In this document: positions 24,919 to 34,632 of the stretch, one piece after another
How positions within the stretch are numbered: position 1 is the first letter of the stretch
Layout: the number at the start of each line of letters is the position of its first letter
NCBI RefSeq assembly: GCF_902498195.1
Contig: NZ_CABVIY010000003.1
Span: 806,001 to 870,000, forward strand
Direction: 5' to 3'
DNA from: Pseudomonas fluorescens
GTDB lineage: Bacteria > Pseudomonadota > Gammaproteobacteria > Pseudomonadales > Pseudomonadaceae
Length of the DNA stretch: 64,000 bases
Made by a program: the position numbers and the translations under genes
The notes under the pieces: model-generated
What the model saw: only the letters and a program-made list of their open reading frames with translations
What the model was told of the DNA's origin: nothing
Databases searched by the model: none

Positions 24919-25844
24919 ACAGCGTGCTCAACGTGCGGGTCAGCGCGGCGAGGATGCTCACGCCGGTGGTGCGCGAATTGACCCTGGCGCCGTGCGCCGG
25001 CGCCCTGCCCGGCTTCTCCCCCGGCAGTCATGTGCAGGTCCACCTGCCACTGGGCAGCGGCCCATTGCGCAATGCCTATTCACTGACCAGCGACCCGGCG
25101 CACAGCCAGCACTACCGCATCGCCGTGCGCTGGCAGGAACGCTCCCGTGGTGGTTCACAGTACCTGCACCGGCACGTCCAGGTCGGCGACACCCTGCAGA
25201 TCTCAGCCCCGGCCAATCTCTTCGCCCTGCACTCGACCGCCAGCAGGCACATCCTGATCGCCGGCGGCATCGGCATCACGCCGTTCATGTCGCACATCGC
25301 GGCGCTGGAGCAGCGTCAGGCCTGCTTCGAATTGCACTACCTGTGCCGTCCGGGCCTGAGCGATGCCTACCTCGAAGAGTTGCAACAACGGTTGGGGTCG
25401 CGCCTGCACACCTATGACCGTCGCCCGGACCTGGGCCGGATCCTGCGCGACCGCCCGCTGGGCAGCCACCTGTACACCTGCGGCCCGCAACCCTTGATCG
25501 ACGCGGTTCGCCAGCAGGCCCAGGCCCTGGGCTGGCCCCTGGTGCGGGTGCACTGGGAAGCCTTCAAGGGTGCCGAACCGGGAAAACCCTTCGACCTGGA
25601 ACTGCTGCGCAGCGGGCGACGCCTGCGGGTCGGCGCCGAGCAAAGCCTGCTCGAAGCGCTGGAAAGCGCCGGGGTGCAAGTCCCCAACCTGTGCCGGGGC
25701 GGGGTCTGCGGCCAGTGCATGACCCGTCACCTGGGCGGCGAAATCGAGCACCGCGACAGTTTCCTGAGCCCCGCCGAACAAGCCGGATTTCTCATGCCCT
25801 GCGTCTCTCGCGGCTGCGGGCCTTGCGTTTCGCTGGACCTTTAG
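24915..25844 (+). CDS. PDR/VanB-type ferredoxin oxidoreductase, reductase component of dimethylamine monooxygenase
   Basis: 309 aa. The FMN/FAD-binding barrel shows RNAYSLTS, the NAD domain shows IAGGIGITPFMSHI and TCGPQPLIDAV, and a C-terminal plant-type 2Fe-2S domain has CRGGVCGQC and a final Cys near SRGCGPC. It transfers electrons from NAD(P)H to the haem N-demethylase. Translation is coupled to dmmA by a 4-bp overlap, and the next gene is 9 bp downstream. Confidence 0.85.
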   Translation: MNSVLNVRVSAARMLTPVVRELTLAPCAGALPGFSPGSHVQVHLPLGSGPLRNAYSLTSDPAHSQHYRIAVRWQERSRGGSQYLHRHVQVGDTLQISAPANLFALHSTASRHILIAGGIGITPFMSHIAALEQRQACFELHYLCRPGLSDAYLEELQQRLGSRLHTYDRRPDLGRILRDRPLGSHLYTCGPQPLIDAVRQQAQALGWPLVRVHWEAFKGAEPGKPFDLELLRSGRRLRVGAEQSLLEALESAGVQVPNLCRGGVCGQCMTRHLGGEIEHRDSFLSPAEQAGFLMPCVSRGCGPCVSLDL

Positions 25845-25853
25845 GAGTCGACC

Positions 25854-26870
25854 ATGACCATTCCATCAAGCGCCGTGCAGAGCTACCGCAACGACTTCAG
25901 CTTTCGCAACAGCCCCGCCGCCATCCGCCGCTTTCCCTTTCCGTTCACCGAGGACAGCTACCTGTATTCGGTCAACATTGAACCGGCCATCTCCCGCGAT
26001 CCCGGTTCGGTCTACCAGCACGGCTTCGACATTGACGAACACTACCGTTCGGAAATGGCCGAACGCGCGCTGGTGCTGGACAAGGACCCGCGCCGTTACC
26101 TGGTGATGCCGCACATGCAAGTGGCCGCCTGGGATGCCTTGCAAATGCTCATGGAGCATCTCGCCGCCGACTACCCGCAGTGGTTCACGCTCGATCGCCA
26201 GGGTGACCACTGGCATTGGCGCAACCTGCTTTTGAACATCGACCAGCGCTTTGTCTTTGGCGACGCCGCGAGCCTGCCCTGCGAGCCGCTGGAGTTCATC
26301 ACCCGTCAGGTCCAGGGCGATTTCGCCCTGCTCGACCAGCGCGACGGCGACCTGTACATGGACGCCGGCATGGTCACCAGCCCGGCTGACTGGTCCCTGG
26401 CGTTCGACGCCGGCATGAGCTTCAAGCAATGGCATTCCCCCGTGCCGATGGCTCACCAGATGGGCGTGTTCGACCGGGCGCTGAAGTACCTGCTGGCCCT
26501 GCAAGCGGGGCGACCGGTCCGGCGCCTGAACTGGACCCTGACGATCAATCCGCGCCTCGATTCCTCGCCCGAGACCTTCCACGAATGGGGTGCCGACCGT
26601 GGCCGAATCACCGCCGAAAACGCCGGGCAGCAGGTGCACCTGCGGGTCGAGCTGCAAGTCATGGCACGCCTGCCCCGCAGCCACGCGGTGATGTTCAGCA
26701 TCCGCACCTACCTGATCAGCATGAACGAACTGGTCACCCAGCCGGGCTGGGGCTGCCGCTTGCACCGCGTGCTGCGCGATCTGCCCGAGCCGATCGCCGA
26801 ATACAAGGGCATGGGCCGCTATCGCACCACCCTGGTCGAGTGGCTGAGCCAATTCGACCCGCAAGCCTGA
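25854..26870 (+). CDS. Haem-dependent oxidative N-demethylase (DUF3445), dimethylamine monooxygenase catalytic subunit
   Basis: 338 aa, full length for the DUF3445/HODM family, which uses haem and O2 to remove an N-methyl group as formaldehyde. Characteristic segments include FPFPFTEDSYLYSVNIEP near the N-terminus, LEFITRQVQGDFALLDQRDG, and RTYLISMNELVTQPGW. It sits between its reductase and the GcvT-like protein. The neighbouring Tmm and Tdm genes make dimethylamine the natural substrate. Assignment is strong by context and family. Confidence 0.85.
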   Translation: MTIPSSAVQSYRNDFSFRNSPAAIRRFPFPFTEDSYLYSVNIEPAISRDPGSVYQHGFDIDEHYRSEMAERALVLDKDPRRYLVMPHMQVAAWDALQMLMEHLAADYPQWFTLDRQGDHWHWRNLLLNIDQRFVFGDAASLPCEPLEFITRQVQGDFALLDQRDGDLYMDAGMVTSPADWSLAFDAGMSFKQWHSPVPMAHQMGVFDRALKYLLALQAGRPVRRLNWTLTINPRLDSSPETFHEWGADRGRITAENAGQQVHLRVELQVMARLPRSHAVMFSIRTYLISMNELVTQPGWGCRLHRVLRDLPEPIAEYKGMGRYRTTLVEWLSQFDPQA

Positions 26871-26904
26871 CCTTTTCCCCCACTTTCCCGACAAGGATTC
26901 TCCA

Positions 26905-28035
26905 ATGACACACTCATGGCGTATTTCCGCACTGGCCGAACGGCACCGCGCACTCGGCTCCAACCTCGAAGACTGGAATGGCATGGGCACGGCCTGGACC
27001 TACGCCAGCGACCTGGCCGACCACCATCAGGCTATCCGCACCCGCGCCGGGCTGATGGATGTCTCGGGGCTGAAAAAAGTCCACTACGTCGGCCCTCACG
27101 CCGAAAGTCTCCTGCAATGGGCCACCACCCGCGACATCGCCAAGCTCTATCCCGGCAAATCGGTGTACGCCTCGATGCTCGACGAGGACGGCAAGTTCGT
27201 CGATGACTGCATCGTCTACCGCACCGGCCCCAACGCCTTCATGGTGGTCCATGGTGCCGGCAACGGCCATGAAATGCTGGTGCGCTCAGCCCAGGGCCGG
27301 CAAGTGGCGGTGCTGTTCGATGACGACCTGCACGACTTGTCGCTGCAAGGGCCGCTGGCCGTGGACTTTCTCGCCGAGCACGTTCCCGGGATCCGCCAGC
27401 TGCCGTACTTCCATCACCTGCAAACCCGCCTGTTCGACCGCCCGGTGATGATCTCCCGCACCGGCTATACCGGCGAGCGCGGCTACGAAATTTTTTGCAA
27501 GGCGGCCGATGCACCGGCGCTGTGGGACGCGATTCTCGAACAGGGCGCGAGCCTGGGCATCATCCCCTGCGCCTTTACCGCGCTGGACTGGTTGCGCGTC
27601 GAAAGCTCGCTGATGTTCTTTCCCTACGACAACTCGCAGATGTACCCCTTCGCCGATCAGAAGGCCGGCGACACCCTCTGGGAAATGGGCCTGGATTTCA
27701 CCGTGTCCCCGGAAAAACGCGAATTCCGTGGTGCCGACGAGCATTTCCGGCTGCGTGGCCAGGAGCGTTTCAAGATCGCCGGTGTATTGCTCGAAGGCGT
27801 GCGCGCCGCCGAGGCCGGCGACACCCTCTGGCAGGACGGCAAGCAAGTCGGGGTGATCACCTGCGGCATGTATTCGCGCCTGAGCAAACGCTCCATGGCC
27901 ATCGCGCGCCTGAGCGTTGCCTGCGCCCTTCCCGGCATCGCCCTGCAGGTGCGTGGCAGCCAGGAAACGCCGGCCGTGACCCACGCCCTGCCCTTCGACG
28001 ACCCGCAAAAAACCAAGCGCACGGCCAAGGGCTGA
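26905..28035 (+). CDS. GcvT-family tetrahydrofolate-dependent aminomethyltransferase-like protein
   Basis: 376 aa with the GCV_T fold. TRAGLMDVSGLKKVHYVGP at the N-terminus, ISRTGYTGERGYEIFC in the middle, and a C-terminal barrel domain from about 270. It most likely takes the C1 unit released in demethylation and loads it on THF as methylene-THF, as the GcvT half of Tdm does. It could instead be a demethylase in its own right (compare DmdA or LigM), as the family is versatile. It is 34 bp after the N-demethylase and 33 bp before purU. Confidence 0.8.
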   Translation: MTHSWRISALAERHRALGSNLEDWNGMGTAWTYASDLADHHQAIRTRAGLMDVSGLKKVHYVGPHAESLLQWATTRDIAKLYPGKSVYASMLDEDGKFVDDCIVYRTGPNAFMVVHGAGNGHEMLVRSAQGRQVAVLFDDDLHDLSLQGPLAVDFLAEHVPGIRQLPYFHHLQTRLFDRPVMISRTGYTGERGYEIFCKAADAPALWDAILEQGASLGIIPCAFTALDWLRVESSLMFFPYDNSQMYPFADQKAGDTLWEMGLDFTVSPEKREFRGADEHFRLRGQERFKIAGVLLEGVRAAEAGDTLWQDGKQVGVITCGMYSRLSKRSMAIARLSVACALPGIALQVRGSQETPAVTHALPFDDPQKTKRTAKG

Positions 28036-28068
28036 ACCTTCCCCTCACTTGCAACCTGGGAATCTTCA

Positions 28069-28935
28069 ATGGACATCAGCAACGAGCATTACATTCTCAA
28101 GATCAACTGCCCGGCAGCGTCCGGCATCGTCGCCGCCATTACCGCCTGCCTGGCCCGGCAGCAGTGCTACATCAGCGAGCTGGCGCAATTCGACGATGAG
28201 TTCACCGGGCAGTTTTTCATGCGCGCGGTGTTTCGCTTCAACACCGGGGTCAGCGGTGACGTCGGTGCCCTGCGCGAGGACCTGGGCGACCTGGCCGGCG
28301 GCTTCGACATGCAGTGGCAGCTGTTCTGCACGAGTGAACCGACCCGGGTGCTGCTGATGGTCAGCAAATTCGACCACTGCCTGACCGACCTGCTCTATCG
28401 CCACCGCAAGGGCGAGATGGACATGCACATCACGGCGGTGGTTTCCAACCATCTGGACCTGCGGGCCATGGCCGAACGCGAAGGCATCCGCTTCATCTAC
28501 CTGCCCATCACCCCGGACAGCAAGGCCAGCCAGGAAGCCGAGCTGATGCGCATCGTCGAGGACACCCGCACCGACCTGGTGGTGCTGGCCCGTTACATGC
28601 AGATCCTGTCCGACGGCCTGTGCCAGCAGTTGTCGGGGCGCGCCATCAATATCCATCACTCGTTCCTGCCCGGGTTCAAGGGCGCCAAGCCTTATCACCA
28701 GGCCTACGACCGGGGCGTGAAGCTGATCGGTGCCACCGCCCACTACGTCACCAGCGACCTCGACGAGGGGCCGATCATCGAGCAGGAAATCCAGCGCGTC
28801 GACCACACCCACCTGCCCGACTCACTGGTCGCCATCGGCCGCGACACCGAAACCGTCGCCCTCTCCAAGGCTTTGAAATACCACCTGGAGCACCGGGTGT
28901 TCATCAACCAGGACAAGACAGTGATCTTTCGCTGA
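28069..28935 (+). CDS. purU: Formyltetrahydrofolate deformylase
   Basis: 288 aa. N-terminal ACT domain ([20 protein letters not shown]) and a formyltransferase-type catalytic domain with VVSNHLDLR and [20 protein letters not shown], including the N-H-D catalytic set. It hydrolyses 10-formyl-THF to formate and THF. In this operon it would unload C1 units derived from methylated amines and regenerate THF, together with FolD downstream. Confidence 0.92.
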   Translation: MDISNEHYILKINCPAASGIVAAITACLARQQCYISELAQFDDEFTGQFFMRAVFRFNTGVSGDVGALREDLGDLAGGFDMQWQLFCTSEPTRVLLMVSKFDHCLTDLLYRHRKGEMDMHITAVVSNHLDLRAMAEREGIRFIYLPITPDSKASQEAELMRIVEDTRTDLVVLARYMQILSDGLCQQLSGRAINIHHSFLPGFKGAKPYHQAYDRGVKLIGATAHYVTSDLDEGPIIEQEIQRVDHTHLPDSLVAIGRDTETVALSKALKYHLEHRVFINQDKTVIFR

Positions 28936-28973
28936 GCACCCTGTTCTCCCAAGCGCTTTTACGAGGCACGATC

Positions 28974-30341
28974 ATGACTTTACGCGTAGCAATCATCGGC
29001 GCCGGTCCTTGTGGCATGGCGCAACTTCGAGCGTTCCAGTCGGCCCGCGACCAGGGTGCCGACATCCCGCAACTGGTGTGCTACGAAAAGCAGGCCGATT
29101 GGGGCGGCATGTGGAATTACACCTGGCGCACCGGGCTGGACGAGAACGGCGAACCGGTGCACGGCAGCATGTACCGCTACCTGTGGTCGAACGGGCCGAA
29201 GGAATGCCTGGAGTTCGCCGACTACACCTTCGAAGAACACTTTGGCCGCGCCATCGGCTCCTATCCGCCGCGCGAAGTGCTCTGGGACTACATCAAGGGC
29301 CGGGTCGAAAAGGCCGGCGTGCGCGATTACATCCGCTTCAACAATGTGGTGCGCCAGGTCACGTTCGACGCGCAAAGCCAGCGCTTCACCGTGCAGGCCC
29401 ACGACTACAACAGCGATACCCTGACCTGCGAAACCTTCGACTACGTGATCAACGCCTGCGGCCACTTCTCTACCCCCAAGGTGCCGTACTTCGAGGGGTT
29501 CGAACAGTTTGCCGGGCGCATCCTGCATGCCCATGATTTCCGCGAGGCGCTGGAGTTCAAGGGCAAGGACCTGCTGATCGTCGGCAGCAGCTATTCCGCC
29601 GAGGACATTGGCTCGCAATGCTACAAATACGGCGCGCGCAGCATCACCAGCTGCTACCGCACCGCGCCGATGGGGTATGCCTGGCCGGACAACTGGGAAG
29701 AAAAGCCCCTGCTGCAACGCCTGGAAAACAACCGGGCGTACTTTGCCGACGGCAGCAGCAAGCACATCGACGCGGTCATTCTGTGCACCGGCTACAAGCA
29801 TCACTTCCCGTTCCTGCCGGACGAACTGAGCCTCAAGACCGACAACCGCCTGTGGCCGATGAACCTCTACAAGGGCGTGTTCTGGGAACCCAACCCCCGG
29901 CTGATCTACCTCGGCATGCAGGATCAGTGGTACTCCTTCAACATGTTCGACGCCCAGGCCTGGTATGCCCGCGATGTCATACTCGGGCGCATCGCGCTGC
30001 CGAGCCAGGCGCAAATGATTGCCGACAGCCAGCAATGGCACGAGCGCGAACAGACCCTGCACACCAACCAGCAGATGTTCGAGTACCAGGGGGCCTACAT
30101 CCAGCACCTGGTGGACGCCACCGACTACCCGAACTTCGACATCGCCGCCGTCAACGACACCTTCCTGCACTGGAAGCACGACAAGGCGGAAAACATCATG
30201 GGCTATCGCGACAAATCCTACCGCTCGTTGATGACCGGCACCCAGTCGCCTCCCCATCACACCCCCTGGCTGCAAGCCCTGGACGACTCCATGGCGGCGT
30301 ACCTCGGCGAGCCGCCGGCCGCCATCAAATCCGTCGGCTGA
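28974..30341 (+). CDS. tmm: Trimethylamine monooxygenase (flavin-containing monooxygenase)
   Basis: 455 aa from the ATG at 28974. It is a class [20 protein letters not shown] for FAD and [15 protein letters not shown] for [41 protein letters not shown] and [20 protein letters not shown] closely match what I recall of bacterial Tmm. It N-oxygenates trimethylamine to TMAO. It directly precedes tdm, the next enzyme of the pathway, by 15 bp. Confidence is high. Confidence 0.92.
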   Translation: MTLRVAIIGAGPCGMAQLRAFQSARDQGADIPQLVCYEKQADWGGMWNYTWRTGLDENGEPVHGSMYRYLWSNGPKECLEFADYTFEEHFGRAIGSYPPREVLWDYIKGRVEKAGVRDYIRFNNVVRQVTFDAQSQRFTVQAHDYNSDTLTCETFDYVINACGHFSTPKVPYFEGFEQFAGRILHAHDFREALEFKGKDLLIVGSSYSAEDIGSQCYKYGARSITSCYRTAPMGYAWPDNWEEKPLLQRLENNRAYFADGSSKHIDAVILCTGYKHHFPFLPDELSLKTDNRLWPMNLYKGVFWEPNPRLIYLGMQDQWYSFNMFDAQAWYARDVILGRIALPSQAQMIADSQQWHEREQTLHTNQQMFEYQGAYIQHLVDATDYPNFDIAAVNDTFLHWKHDKAENIMGYRDKSYRSLMTGTQSPPHHTPWLQALDDSMAAYLGEPPAAIKSVG

Positions 30342-30356
30342 CCCTGGAGCCTGCCC

Positions 30357-32699
30357 ATGAACGCACCTCGCATTTCCCGACCCCGGGAGCCTGGCCTGTT
30401 TGCCCGCGCTCCGAACCTTGAGCGCTACCGGGTCGCGGGCGGTGGCCTGACCCTGGTCGCCCTGGCGCCCGGCGACAGCCTGCAAGTGATCGACCTCGAA
30501 GGTCGGCAACCCTGCGAGCTGCTGGCGTTGGCAGCGAGCGGTCACAGCGCCCTGGCGGACTGGGCGCTGAAGGCTTCGCCGGCCTGTGGCTTCATCGCCG
30601 AACGGCTGGCCGACGGCAGCGTGCAGGCGCAACGGCTGGTCCAGGCGCTGCGCCGGCGCGGTATCGACCCGCGACAGCTGCCCGACGCGGCGTCGCTCTG
30701 GGACCAGGACACCCCGGCCGGTCATAGTCGGCACTTCGTCGCCAGCGATGACGTGCTGGTGATCGTGGCCGCGCCGGCCGGACCGACTTCGGTGGACCGG
30801 CAATACCGGCCCAGCGAACTCAGGCTGTGGGTGACGCGGGCCAATCCTTCGTCGCTGTTGTTGCCCGCGCTGCCGGAACCCCTGGGTGAACTGCTCGACG
30901 AGTTCACCCTCAAGCCGGGCACGGCCCACAGCTACACCGTCGGCAAAGGCCAGTACGTGCAGGTGCTGGATGTCGCTGGCCGGCAGTGCTCGGACTTCGT
31001 CGCCCTGGATCGACGGGCACTGGATCGCGGGCTGGAGCTGGATCTGGACCAGACCGTCACCCGCACCCTGAACGGCAGCGCCTACCCGGCACCGGGGCTG
31101 TTTTCGAAGTTTTTCGACCGCCAGATGCAGCCGATGCTGGAGGTGGTGCAAGACACCGTCGGGCGCCACGACTCGTTCGCCCTGGCCTGCGCCGCGCGCT
31201 ATTACGAGAGCCACGGCTATTTCGGGCACGACAACTGCAGCGACAACCTCAGCCGGGTGTTGGCCGCCCATGGCGTGGCGGCCCGCAGCGGTTGGCCGGC
31301 GATCAATTTCTTCTTCAACACCAGGGTCGACGCGCACCAGCAAATGACCCTGGACGAACCCTGGTCGCGCCCCGGCGATTACGTGCTGCTGCGGGCCATG
31401 ACCGACCTGCTGTGCGGCAGTACCTCGTGCCCGGATGACATCGACCCGGCCAATGGCTGGAACCCCACGGATATCCATGTCCGCCTCTACAGTGACAAGG
31501 AGCGCTTTTCGATCGCCATGAGCACTCGAACCACGGCCGATGCCGACCCGATTCTCACCCGTGAGTCCGCCTTTCACTCACGCACCCGCGCCATGACCGG
31601 CAGCTTTGTCGATTACCGCAACTGGTGGCTGCCACTGCGCTATGACGGCTATGGCGCCATCGAGGAGTACCTGGGATGCCGCGAACGGGTGGCGGTGATG
31701 GACCTGACCGCCCTGCGCAAATTCGACATCACCGGCCCCGACGCCGAGGCCTTGTTGCAGTACTGCCTGACCCGCGACGTGCGGCGCCTGGCGGTGGGGC
31801 AAGTGGTGTATTCGGCGATGTGCCACGAACACGGCGGCATGCTCGACGACGGCACCTTGTTGCGAATGGGCCAGGACAACTTCCGCTGGATCTGCGGCGA
31901 AGACTTCGCCGGGACATGGCTGCGCGAGCAGGCGCAGGCGCTCGGCATGAAGGTCTGGATCAAGTCGGCCAGCGAGCAGATCCACAACCTGGCGGTGCAA
32001 GGCCCGATGAGCCGCGACCTGCTCAAGCAGATGGTCTGGACACCCGCCGGCCAGCCGAGCCTGGAAAACCTCGGCTGGTTCCGTTTCCTGGTGGGTCGCC
32101 TGGACGGCTACGACGGCTGCCCGTTGATGATCTCGCGCACCGGCTACACCGGTGAACTGGGCTACGAAGTCTGGTGCCACCCCGACGATGCCGGGCAGGT
32201 CTGGGACCGCATCTGGGCCCTCGGCCAGCCCCTGGGCGTGGTGCCGCTGGGCCTGGAAGCGCTGGACATGCTGCGCATCGAGGCCGGGCTGATTTTTGCC
32301 GGCTACGAGTTCAGCGACCAGACCGACCCGTTCGAAGCCGGAATCGGTTTTTCGGTACCGCTGAAAAGCAAGACCGACGACTTCATCGGGCGCGACGCCC
32401 TGCTGCGGCGCAGCGCCCATCCGGCCCACAAACTGGTCGGCCTGCACCTGAGCGGCAACGAAGGGGCTCACCACGGTGACCCGGTGTATCGCGGCAGGGC
32501 TCAGGTCGGCGTCATCACCAGTGCCTGCCGTTCGCCGCTGCTGGCCAGCAACATCGCGTTGTGCCGGGTGGATGTGGCGTGTGCCGATCCCGGCACGGTA
32601 CTGGAAATCGGCAAAGTCGATGGCCTTCAGAAGCGCATCAGCGCCACGGTCAGCGCAGCGATTTTCTACGACCCGGACAAAAGCCGGGTGCGTAGCTGA
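30357..32699 (+). CDS. tdm: Trimethylamine-N-oxide demethylase (DUF1989 + GcvT fusion)
   Basis: 780 aa. A DUF1989 region (about 185-400) is followed by a THF-binding GcvT domain (about 405-780; ISRTGYTGELGYEVWC). C278, C294 and C358 have spacings of 16 and 64, which equal those I recall for the zinc cysteines of characterised Tdm. The enzyme converts TMAO to dimethylamine plus formaldehyde and passes the C1 unit to THF. Residues about 20-160 look like a second, degenerate DUF1989-type barrel (LQVIDLEGRQPCELLAL resembles VQVLDVAGRQCSDFVAL). It is the last gene before a REPIN and the permease. Confidence 0.9.
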   Translation: MNAPRISRPREPGLFARAPNLERYRVAGGGLTLVALAPGDSLQVIDLEGRQPCELLALAASGHSALADWALKASPACGFIAERLADGSVQAQRLVQALRRRGIDPRQLPDAASLWDQDTPAGHSRHFVASDDVLVIVAAPAGPTSVDRQYRPSELRLWVTRANPSSLLLPALPEPLGELLDEFTLKPGTAHSYTVGKGQYVQVLDVAGRQCSDFVALDRRALDRGLELDLDQTVTRTLNGSAYPAPGLFSKFFDRQMQPMLEVVQDTVGRHDSFALACAARYYESHGYFGHDNCSDNLSRVLAAHGVAARSGWPAINFFFNTRVDAHQQMTLDEPWSRPGDYVLLRAMTDLLCGSTSCPDDIDPANGWNPTDIHVRLYSDKERFSIAMSTRTTADADPILTRESAFHSRTRAMTGSFVDYRNWWLPLRYDGYGAIEEYLGCRERVAVMDLTALRKFDITGPDAEALLQYCLTRDVRRLAVGQVVYSAMCHEHGGMLDDGTLLRMGQDNFRWICGEDFAGTWLREQAQALGMKVWIKSASEQIHNLAVQGPMSRDLLKQMVWTPAGQPSLENLGWFRFLVGRLDGYDGCPLMISRTGYTGELGYEVWCHPDDAGQVWDRIWALGQPLGVVPLGLEALDMLRIEAGLIFAGYEFSDQTDPFEAGIGFSVPLKSKTDDFIGRDALLRRSAHPAHKLVGLHLSGNEGAHHGDPVYRGRAQVGVITSACRSPLLASNIALCRVDVACADPGTVLEIGKVDGLQKRISATVSAAIFYDPDKSRVRS

Positions 32700-32729
32700 T
32701 CGACCTTTTTGACTGCCCATACACCCCCC

Positions 32730-32835
32730 TCCTGTAGGAGCGAGCATGCTCGCGATGATCGTCAACGATAACGCGGGGCGCCTGACTACCCGCGGTGCCT
32801 GGATGTCCATCGCGAGCAGGCTCGCTCCTACAGGG
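32730..32835. repeat. REPIN
   Basis: Paired CCTGTAGGAGCGAGCATGCTCGCGA and its inverted partner, in the gap between tdm and the APC permease. An in-frame upstream extension of the permease ORF runs through it and was not used. Confidence 0.9.
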
Positions 32836-32866
32836 TTCGGTTCTACTCAGACATGGGAATACCAAG

Positions 32867-34546
32867 ATGGAAGCGACGACGTTCGAGGCCGTACCGCAGG
32901 CCGCCCCTACAGCGGGCAGCCTGCACCGCAAGATCGATTGGCGCGGGGCGTTCTGGGTCGCCAGTGGCGTTCCGGCCCTGGTGCTGTTCTCCATTGGCGC
33001 GATTGCCGCAACGGTGGGCAAACCGGCGTGGATCGTCTGGATCGTGTCGATCCTGTTCGGCTTCATCCAGGCGTTCACCTACGCCGAAATTGCCGGCCTG
33101 TTCCCGCACAAGTCCGGCGGCGCTTCGGTCTACGGCGCGGTGGCCTGGGTGCGCTACAGCAAGCTGATCGCCCCGGTGTCGGTGTGGTGCAACTGGCTGG
33201 CCTGGTCACCGGTGCTGTCGATTGGCTCAGGGCTGGCGGCCGGCTACATCCTGACCGCCCTGTTCCCCGCCGATGCCCTGATCAACACCTGGCAACTGAC
33301 TTTGGTCGATCTGGGCTGGATCAAGAGCGGGCTGTCCCTGCGGATCAACGCGACGTTCGCCATCGGCCTGTTGATCCTGCTGACGGTGTTCGCGGTGCAG
33401 CACGGCGGTATCCTGCGTTCGGCACGCCTGACCCTGGTGCTGGGCGTGACCTCGCTGATCCCATTGTTGCTGGTGGGCGTGGTGCCGTTGTTCACCGGCG
33501 ACGCGGCCCAGGCCAATTTCCTGCCGCTCTACCCCCTGGCCCATGATGCGGCCGGGCAAGTCATCGACGGGCCCTGGGACCTGTCCGGCTGGTCGCTGAT
33601 GGCCGGCGGATTGTTCATGGCGGCCTGGTCGACCTACGGTTTCGAAACCGCGGTGTGCTACACCCGGGAATTCAAGGACCCCAAGCGCGACACCTTCAAG
33701 GCGATTTTCTATTGCGGCCTGCTGTGCATCCTGGTGTTCACCCTGGTGCCCCTGGCCTTCCAGGGCAGCCTCGGCCTGGGGCAACTGGTGACGCCGGCGG
33801 TGCTCGACGCCAGCGGCGCAATCGTCACGCCGGCGGTCTACAGCGGCCTGTTGTCGCCGGCCATCTACAGCGGCATGGGGGTTGGCCAGGTCATGGCCGA
33901 CAGCATTGGCGGCGGTCAAGTGGTGGCCAACATCGTCCTGATCATGCTGGTGCTGGCGACCCTGCTGGCGATCATGACCTCGATGTCCGGTTCCTCGCGC
34001 ACCCTGTATCAGGCGTCGGTGGACGGCTGGCTGCCGAAATACCTGGGCCGCACCAACGAACACGGCGCCCCCACGGCGGCGATGTGGACGGACCTGTCAT
34101 TCAATCTGCTGCTGTTGCTGATGTCTGACTATGTGTTCGTGCTCGCGGCGTCCAATGTCAGTTACATCATCTTCAACTTCCTCAACCTCAATGCCGGCTG
34201 GATCCATCGAATGGATCGCCCGGACTGGGTACGTCCGTACAAGGCGCCTACCGTGCTATTGGCCGCCGGCGCGGTGCTGAGCTTCGTCAACCTGGCGTGC
34301 ATGGGCCTGGGCGCCGATATCTGGGGCGCGGGCACCCTGGTGACCGGGCTGCTGCTGGCGTTGATGATCCTGCCGGTGTTCTGGTTCCGCCACTACGTGC
34401 AGGACAAGGGCCGCTTCCCCCAGGCCATGCTCGATGACCTGTATGTCCAGGCCGATACGGGTCTCAAGCGCGCGGGCTGGTTGCCCTATGCCACGCTGAT
34501 TGCCGGCGTGCTGGTGGTGTACGGCTGCCATCAACTGGTAGCCTGA
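32867..34546 (+). CDS. APC-superfamily amino acid/amine permease
   Basis: 559-aa inner-membrane transporter with about 12-14 hydrophobic segments. ASGVPALVLFSIGAIAATVG and FTYAEIAGLFPHKSGGASVYGA are the helix 1 and 2 signatures of APC permeases. The ATG at 32867 follows a GGGAA; upstream codons belong to the REPIN. Its place between tdm and folD suggests uptake of TMA, TMAO, DMA or a related amine. No TMAO-type ABC importer is present in the cluster. Substrate is inferred from context only. Confidence 0.8.
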   Translation: MEATTFEAVPQAAPTAGSLHRKIDWRGAFWVASGVPALVLFSIGAIAATVGKPAWIVWIVSILFGFIQAFTYAEIAGLFPHKSGGASVYGAVAWVRYSKLIAPVSVWCNWLAWSPVLSIGSGLAAGYILTALFPADALINTWQLTLVDLGWIKSGLSLRINATFAIGLLILLTVFAVQHGGILRSARLTLVLGVTSLIPLLLVGVVPLFTGDAAQANFLPLYPLAHDAAGQVIDGPWDLSGWSLMAGGLFMAAWSTYGFETAVCYTREFKDPKRDTFKAIFYCGLLCILVFTLVPLAFQGSLGLGQLVTPAVLDASGAIVTPAVYSGLLSPAIYSGMGVGQVMADSIGGGQVVANIVLIMLVLATLLAIMTSMSGSSRTLYQASVDGWLPKYLGRTNEHGAPTAAMWTDLSFNLLLLLMSDYVFVLAASNVSYIIFNFLNLNAGWIHRMDRPDWVRPYKAPTVLLAAGAVLSFVNLACMGLGADIWGAGTLVTGLLLALMILPVFWFRHYVQDKGRFPQAMLDDLYVQADTGLKRAGWLPYATLIAGVLVVYGCHQLVA

Positions 34547-34632
34547 GCGCCCTTGCCCGCCGGTCAGTGATGGAACATCGGGGCGCCGCCGCGCCTCGAT
34601 GATCGCTTCGCCCCCCTTCAATCCAGTCAACG

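Noticed and set aside
24406..26870. Interpretation of the DmmA-like, reductase and DUF3445 genes as vanillate or other aromatic demethylase
   Set aside because: The reductase alone is VanB-like, but the DUF3445 haem demethylase and zinc-ribbon subunit beside tmm and tdm point to dimethylamine.
28980..31577. An 865-codon open frame on the minus strand, antisense to tmm and tdm
   Set aside because: The plus-strand frames encode clear Tmm and Tdm with motifs. The antisense frame has no recognisable domain and arises from the GC bias of the coding strand.
32795..34546. An upstream start for the APC permease at 32795
   Set aside because: The added codons lie inside the REPIN and have no RBS; the ATG at 32867 gives a normal N-terminus.
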